Source: Phytoamicus setariae
GTDB lineage: Bacteria; Pseudomonadota; Alphaproteobacteria; Rhizobiales; Rhizobiaceae
Assembly: GCF_016722925.1 (NCBI RefSeq)
Contig: NZ_JAEQNC010000019.1
Span: forward strand, 1 to 64,000
Length of the DNA stretch: 64,000 bases
Direction of reading: 5' to 3'
Under the pieces are notes generated by a model that searched no databases, had not been told where the DNA came from, and worked only from the letters and a program-made list of their open reading frames with translations. Below, one piece after another: positions 60,058 through 64,000 of the stretch (position 1 is its first letter; each line of letters opens with the position of its first letter). Both the position numbers and the translations under genes were made by a program.

Positions 60058-61632
60058 TCACCCGATTGGCAGGCCGAACTTCTCCGGCCTGAAAAGAGGA
60101 GCATCCATCACGCGCATGTTTTCCGCGACCTTCAGCGGCGTGGCCGATTGCGCCAGAATATCGCGCTCCAGTTCGATGCCCGGAGCGATTTCAATCACTG
60201 TCAGGCCCTCTTGTGTCAGCTTCAGCACGCAGCGCTCGGTAATGTAGGTCACATCCTGACCCTGGGCGACGGCGCGCCGGCCGGAGAAGGAGACATGATC
60301 GACGGCATCGACGATCTTGGCGATCTTGCCTTCCTTCTCGATCCGCATCTTGCCGTTCTCGATCGAGAACTTCGCCCCGGCATTGAAATAGCCGCAGAAC
60401 ACGATGCGCTTCGCCCGCGTGGTGATATCCACGAAGCCGCCGGCGCCCGCCGTCACATGCGGGCGTACCGCGAGCTTGGAGACATTGACGGAACCATCCG
60501 CGCCGATCTGCAGGAAGGACAGCAGCGTGGCATCGAAGCCCGCCGCCTGGAAATAGGTGAACTGGTGCGGCGAGGCGACGAAGGCCTCGGCATTAGAGGA
60601 ACAGCCGAACTTGAAATCCAGCAATGGAATGCCGCCGACGGCGCCCTGCTCGATCACCCAGGTGACGTCGCCATGCCTGCCTTCCTCGAGAAAGATGCGC
60701 GGCACATTGGCCGAGATACCGAAGCCGAGGTTGACGGCCCAACCGGGCTTCAGTTCCATCGCCGCGCGGCGCGCCATGACTTTCGCCGCATCGAAGGGCG
60801 GAATGCGGAATGTGTCGAGCGGCCGGAACAGTTCGCCCGAAATCGCCGGGTCGTAGACGGTCGCTGTCGTCTGCAACTGGTCGGGCGCTTCGACGATGTA
60901 GTCGACGAGAATACCCGGCACGCGCACATCGTGCGGCCTGAGCGAACCCGCCTGGGCGATACGCTTGACCTGGGCAATGACGATGCCGCCGCAATTGTGC
61001 GCGGCGAGCGCCACTTCCATGGCGCCCAGATAGGCACCCTCGTGCTCGAATGTCAGGTTGCCGCGTTCGTCGGCAGTGGAGGCCCTGATAATGCCGACCG
61101 TCGGCTTGATCGTCGGGAAATACAGATACTCGCCGCCATCGAATTCGATCTTGCGGACGACAGGCTTTTGGGCCGCCGCCTCGTTCATCGCGCAGCCTTC
61201 GTGGGACGGATCGGCAAACGTATCGAGACCCACCTTGGTCAGCACGCCGGGCCGGTGGGCCGCCGCTTCGCGCAACAGATCGAAGATGATGCCGCTGGGG
61301 ATATTGTAGGCCGCGACCTCGTTTCGGCCGAGCATCTGCCAGATCAGTGGCGGCTCTGCAGAAGATGGGCCGGAGGGATAGGACCCGCCAATGATGGTGG
61401 ACAGCAGCCCCGGCTGCGCCAGGTGGTCGATGCCCTTGGTGCCGAACATGTCGCCGGCGGCGATGGGATGAATGGTGGTCAGCCGGCGCGGCGCCCCCTC
61501 CTCGCGGAAGCGCTCGCCGATGGCGGCGAGCACCGCATCAGGGCAGCAGAGGCCACTGGAGGAATTGACCGCGACGATGGCGTCGTCGGCAATGGCGGCC
61601 GCGGCCTGGGCGGCGGTTCGGATCTTGGACAT
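60058..61632 (-). CDS. YdiF-type acyl-CoA:acetate CoA-transferase
   Basis: Family I CoA-transferase with fused alpha and beta parts, 524 residues. The N-terminal domain has GAPRRLTTIHPIAAGD, and the C-terminal domain has the catalytic Glu in WVIEQGAVGGIPL and the GGFVDITTRAKRIVFCG block. It activates an organic acid to its CoA ester for the hydratase and dehydrogenase encoded nearby. GGGGAGAG lies at the ATG. First gene of the unit CoA-transferase, hydratase, Dabb, glycerate kinase. Confidence 0.9.
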   Translation of the reverse strand: MSKIRTAAQAAAAIADDAIVAVNSSSGLCCPDAVLAAIGERFREEGAPRRLTTIHPIAAGDMFGTKGIDHLAQPGLLSTIIGGSYPSGPSSAEPPLIWQMLGRNEVAAYNIPSGIIFDLLREAAAHRPGVLTKVGLDTFADPSHEGCAMNEAAAQKPVVRKIEFDGGEYLYFPTIKPTVGIIRASTADERGNLTFEHEGAYLGAMEVALAAHNCGGIVIAQVKRIAQAGSLRPHDVRVPGILVDYIVEAPDQLQTTATVYDPAISGELFRPLDTFRIPPFDAAKVMARRAAMELKPGWAVNLGFGISANVPRIFLEEGRHGDVTWVIEQGAVGGIPLLDFKFGCSSNAEAFVASPHQFTYFQAAGFDATLLSFLQIGADGSVNVSKLAVRPHVTAGAGGFVDITTRAKRIVFCGYFNAGAKFSIENGKMRIEKEGKIAKIVDAVDHVSFSGRRAVAQGQDVTYITERCVLKLTQEGLTVIEIAPGIELERDILAQSATPLKVAENMRVMDAPLFRPEKFGLPIG

Positions 61633-61669
61633 CTCTCTCCCCAAAAGCACGAATTCAGCTTGATATTAA

Positions 61670-61714
61670 GTAACTAGTTGGTTATTACATAAGCGAGAAG
61701 CAATTGCAGATCAA
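61670..61714 (-). promoter_or_regulatory. Promoter and palindromic operator of the CoA-transferase unit
   Basis: On the complement strand TTGATC (61714-61709), a 17-base spacer and TATGTA (61691-61686) make a plausible promoter. Directly adjoining is GTAACTAGTTGGTTAT (61670-61685), which matches 13 of 16 positions of the operators at 55851 and 56040. The arrangement -35, -10, operator is the same at all three. Confidence 0.6.
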
Positions 61715-61818
61715 GCGTAAACTGCCGATCATTTTAAGCTGAAGAATACCGATCCGGCTTCGCACACGATTGACGAAGTCCGTTGCCTGCTGTTTCATAT
61801 TCCCTGGGGAGGACGACC

Positions 61819-62637
61819 TTGAGCATCTATTTCGAGAAAACCTATCAACGCAGCTTCGGCACGTTTCCGCTGCATGGCGAGGTCCTGCACAAGGCGATGC
61901 TGGACGCCGCCGCCGTTGGCTATCGCGCCTTCGACACCGCGCAGATGTATGAGAACGAGGCCGAGGTCGGTGTAGGGCTGGCTGCGACGGGGCTCAAGCG
62001 CGACGAGATGCTTGTCACGACCAAGGTGCATCCCGATAATTTTACCGAAGCCCTTTTCCTTCCGTCGGTCGAAAAGAGTCTCAGGGACCTTCGTCTCGAC
62101 GTCGCCGATGTGCTTTTGCTGCACTGGCCGCCAATCGGCGAGGATATAGCGCCATCGCTGAAGCTACTGGCGCAAGCGAAGAAGCGCGGCCTTGCCCGCC
62201 ATATCGGCGTCTCGAACTATACGGTGAAGATGATGCGGGAGGCCGCCTCGATTATCGACGAGCCGCTGGTGACCAACCAGGTCGAGTTTCACCCGCTGCT
62301 TGACCAGACCGTGCTGCTCGAGGCGGCCGCCGAGACAGGCATTCCCATTTCGTCCTATTGCTCGGTGGCACGCGGCGAGGTGTTCAAATATCCGCTCTTC
62401 GAGGAAATCGGCAAGGCGTATGGCAAGTCGGCCGGACAGGTGGTGCTGCGCTGGATCCTGCAGAAGGGTGTTTCGATCAACACCATGTCGACCAAACCGG
62501 GCAATATCAGCGACAATTTCGATGTCATGGATTTCACCCTGTCGAGCATCGACATGGTCAGGATAGACGCACTGATGAAGACTGGTTACCGGATTGTGAC
62601 CCGCGAACTGGTGCCATGGGCGCCGAAATGGGACTGA
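61819..62637 (+). CDS. Aldo/keto reductase (diketogluconate-reductase-like)
   Basis: AKR-family oxidoreductase of 272 residues, of the shorter 2,5-diketo-D-gluconate reductase group. The tetrad is Asp and Tyr in AFDTAQMYENE, Lys in VTTKVHP and His in LLHWPP; IGVSNYT and the C-terminal MSTKPGNI cofactor region are present. The TTG start has GGGGAGGA about six bases upstream; the earlier in-frame codons add a non-family extension. It diverges from the CoA-transferase unit across the shared operator region. Confidence 0.83.
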   Translation: MSIYFEKTYQRSFGTFPLHGEVLHKAMLDAAAVGYRAFDTAQMYENEAEVGVGLAATGLKRDEMLVTTKVHPDNFTEALFLPSVEKSLRDLRLDVADVLLLHWPPIGEDIAPSLKLLAQAKKRGLARHIGVSNYTVKMMREAASIIDEPLVTNQVEFHPLLDQTVLLEAAAETGIPISSYCSVARGEVFKYPLFEEIGKAYGKSAGQVVLRWILQKGVSINTMSTKPGNISDNFDVMDFTLSSIDMVRIDALMKTGYRIVTRELVPWAPKWD

Positions 62638-62675
62638 TGGCCTCCCGTCAAGAGGGGGTTAGTTTGTTGACAAAC

Positions 62676-62699
62676 CCTGCAACACATCCTGCAACACAT
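62676..62699. repeat. Two tandem 12-base repeats
   Basis: CCTGCAACACAT occurs twice without a spacer (62676-62687 and 62688-62699), just before the composite palindrome. It may be the edge of that repeat element. Confidence 0.6.
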
Positions 62700-62707
62700 T
62701 CGGCGTC

Positions 62708-62775
62708 ATCCTCGGCCTTGAGCCGAGGATCCATAATTTCAATGGGTTATGGATGGTCGGGTCAAGCCCGACCAT
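62708..62775. repeat. Composite palindromic repeat with three stems
   Basis: Three successive perfect stems: ATCCTCGGC/GCCGAGGAT (62708-62730), ATCCATAA/TTATGGAT (62729-62754) and ATGGTCGGG/CCCGACCAT (62753-62775), the outer two with 5-base loops CTTGA and TCAAG. This resembles extragenic palindromic mosaic elements of alphaproteobacteria. The rest of the 365-base gap (62638-63002) shows no gene. Confidence 0.7.
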
Positions 62776-63002
62776 GCCCCAAGATTAGTTTCCCCCTTGG
62801 TCAGCAGTCTGGAGGGGTTTAAACCCGTTCAATATCGAGTATTCACCACAAACAGACTACAAGCCCACTGGCCAGCCGTTCGTTAATCCCGGTTAAGCCT
62901 ATGATGTGGCTGCTGAGCATGGAAGACATGATCAAATTGTAGTATCACGCAGAAGTTGGCCAAATGCGCGGTTGCGCTGTCATTGGCGGATGGAGTGAGA
63001 AT

Positions 63003-63728
63003 ATGCGTTCAACGATCATAGCTTGCGGAAGGTCCCTTCTTCAATTCTCCCTGCTCTTGGCGGCTTTCGTCGGATTTTCGTGGCAAGATGCGCTGGCCTC
63101 GGATGATTGCCGGGCGTCGCCAACGCCGGGCATCGACTGGCAAAACTGCGACAGGTCGATGCTGCTTCTGGACGGCAGCGATCTCAGTGGCGCAAACCTG
63201 TCCGGCGCGAATTTCACCTCCACCGACCTCAAGAACAGCAATCTGCCTGCGGCAAATCTGGAAAAAGCGATACTTGTCCGCGCCAGCCTCGCTGGCTCCG
63301 CGGCCAAAGGCGCGCGCTTTGCGAAGATCGAGGCATACCGAACGAATTTCAGCGGAATGGACGCACAAGGCGCCACCTTCGAAGGCGCCGAACTGCAGCG
63401 TTCCAACTTCCAGCAGGCCAAGCTTACCGGTGCGGATTTTACCAAAGCCGATCTGGGTCGCTCGCAATTCGATGGGGCGAAAGTCGGCGGAAACAGCTTC
63501 TCCCTGGCCAATCTTGCCCGCGCCGATTTCCGTGGAGCAACATTTGACGGTCCTGTTGATTTCGACCGTGCGTTCTTTTTCCTCACCCGTATCGAAGGCC
63601 TCAACCTTGCCAAGGCGACAGGCTTGATCCAGTGGCAGGTGGATATGGCTTGCGGCGACGACAGGACCGTGCTGCCGTCAGGCCTGACGAAGCCGAACAA
63701 GTGGCCCTGCGATTTCCAGCAGGAATAG
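63003..63728 (+). CDS. Secreted pentapeptide-repeat protein
   Basis: Exported protein of 241 residues. A signal peptide (about 1-33, ending DALA) precedes a right-handed helix of pentapeptide repeats with the A(D/N)LXX rhythm: LDGSDLSGANLSGANFTST, LPAANLEKAILVRASL, TGADFTKADLGRSQFDGAKV and LARADFRGATFDG. A C-terminal stretch contains two Cys (DMACGDD, WPCDF). The ATG at 63003 has GGAGTGAGA upstream. Role in the periplasm unknown. Confidence 0.82.
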   Translation: MRSTIIACGRSLLQFSLLLAAFVGFSWQDALASDDCRASPTPGIDWQNCDRSMLLLDGSDLSGANLSGANFTSTDLKNSNLPAANLEKAILVRASLAGSAAKGARFAKIEAYRTNFSGMDAQGATFEGAELQRSNFQQAKLTGADFTKADLGRSQFDGAKVGGNSFSLANLARADFRGATFDGPVDFDRAFFFLTRIEGLNLAKATGLIQWQVDMACGDDRTVLPSGLTKPNKWPCDFQQE

Positions 63729-63730
63729 GA

Positions 63731-63750
63731 CTGCCCACACGGTGGGGCAG
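63731..63750. terminator. Weak hairpin between convergent genes
   Basis: CTGCCC (63731-63736) and GGGCAG (63745-63750) can pair between the pentapeptide-repeat gene and the convergent GMC gene. There is no T-run; listed as a possible transcript end only. Confidence 0.35.
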
Positions 63751-63807
63751 AGTACTGGCCTTCCCGGTTCTGTTCGCGCCTCCGCCCTCATTTGGCGCGG
63801 AAAGCGT

Positions 63808-64000
63808 TTAGTGATTTCCGCGGATCATGTCGCTGGCCTTTTCGGCGATCATGATCGTGGCCGCATTGGTGTTGGAACCGATCAGGCTCGGCATAACTGA
63901 TGAATCGCAGATGCGGATGCCGTCGAGCCCTATGACCCGCAGTTGCGGATCGACCACGGCCATGGCATCGGTGCCCATCTTGCAGGTGCCGACAGGGTGA
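63808..64000 (-). CDS. GMC-family oxidoreductase, C-terminal fragment
   Basis: The last 64 codons of a glucose-methanol-choline oxidoreductase whose start lies beyond the right edge. The fragment begins with [20 protein letters not shown], containing the active-site His, and contains the second catalytic residue in [20 protein letters not shown], then stops with TAA. A choline dehydrogenase-like flavoenzyme is likely; the substrate is unknown. Confidence 0.9.
   Translation of the reverse strand, partial: HPVGTCKMGTDAMAVVDPQLRVIGLDGIRICDSSVMPSLIGSNTNAATIMIAEKASDMIRGNH

Noticed and set aside
59839-61677. A 612-codon plus-strand frame opposite the CoA-transferase and hydratase genes
   Set aside because: Composition (His/Arg/Asp/Gly repeats) is that of an antisense shadow; the opposite strand encodes two complete, recognisable enzymes.
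1-64000. CRISPR arrays, tRNA or rRNA genes, integrases and transposases
   Set aside because: I looked for regularly spaced repeats, tRNA-like T-loop sequences and transposase or integrase motifs and found none. A dedicated tRNA and insertion-sequence search would be needed to exclude short or degenerate cases.

Overview
The window is a G+C-rich stretch of an alphaproteobacterial chromosome. The PolA sequence, the adenosine kinase / SH3 / hydroxyacid dehydrogenase / MoeB block, the many high-affinity sugar ABC systems and the RIME-like 'CTTCTCCCC...GGGGAGAAG' intergenic palindromes all point to Hyphomicrobiales (Rhizobiales), probably Rhizobiaceae or a close family such as Hoeflea. No species name can be given from sequence alone. 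I saw no rRNA, tRNA, CRISPR array, prophage or intact insertion sequence.

Layout. 1-8.5 kb: DNA polymerase I, an AlkA-type glycosylase, a ParDE toxin-antitoxin pair, a CHASE2 adenylate cyclase, a Crp/Fnr regulator and an HSL-type esterase. 8.5-19.2 kb: a GAF histidine kinase/LuxR response regulator pair divergent from a sugar ABC transporter, followed by an SMP-30 lactonase, a GntR regulator with two DNA-binding domains, a small Cys-rich secreted protein and a UxaA-family sugar-acid dehydratase. 19.2-24 kb: EamA exporter, adenosine kinase, SH3 protein, 2-hydroxyacid dehydrogenase, MoeB.

24-37 kb: a catabolic island that reads as a nicotinate route of the ring-reducing type. It has a NicAB-like molybdenum hydroxylase with a three-haem tail, a MarR regulator, a 6-hydroxynicotinate reductase-like Fe-S protein, an ApbE-like UPF0280 protein, two tandem 'amino acid synthesis' (PF06684) proteins, and a HyuA/HyuB ATP-dependent lactamase pair. 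A 16-base palindrome (TTCGTTTGCATACGAA-like) recurs at all three transcription starts and ties these units into one regulon. 37-42.4 kb: cupin, Kup potassium transporter, glutaryl-CoA dehydrogenase with its divergent LysR regulator; GcdH would fit as the exit of a glutarate-producing nicotinate route.

42.4-51.2 kb: the most unusual system. A seven-gene, tightly overlapping operon joins a ribose-type ABC transporter and an FGGY sugar kinase to three tryptophan-synthase paralogues: two alpha-like barrels that keep both catalytic acids, and one beta-like protein in which the PLP-binding lysine and several other catalytic residues are replaced. An AraC regulator sits just upstream.

51.4-62.6 kb: a VOC protein, then a hybrid sugar/CoA catabolic cluster (TIM-barrel isomerase, DHDPS-like DUF993 protein, SDR, acyl-CoA dehydrogenase, two aldo/keto reductases, SnoaL protein, glycerate 2-kinase, Dabb protein, enoyl-CoA hydratase, CoA-transferase). 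Three of its promoters carry the same GTAACTA-N2-TGGTTAC-like palindrome directly after the -10 box, although no obvious cognate regulator lies in the window. 62.6-64 kb: a composite palindromic repeat, a secreted pentapeptide-repeat protein and the 3' end of a GMC oxidoreductase gene.
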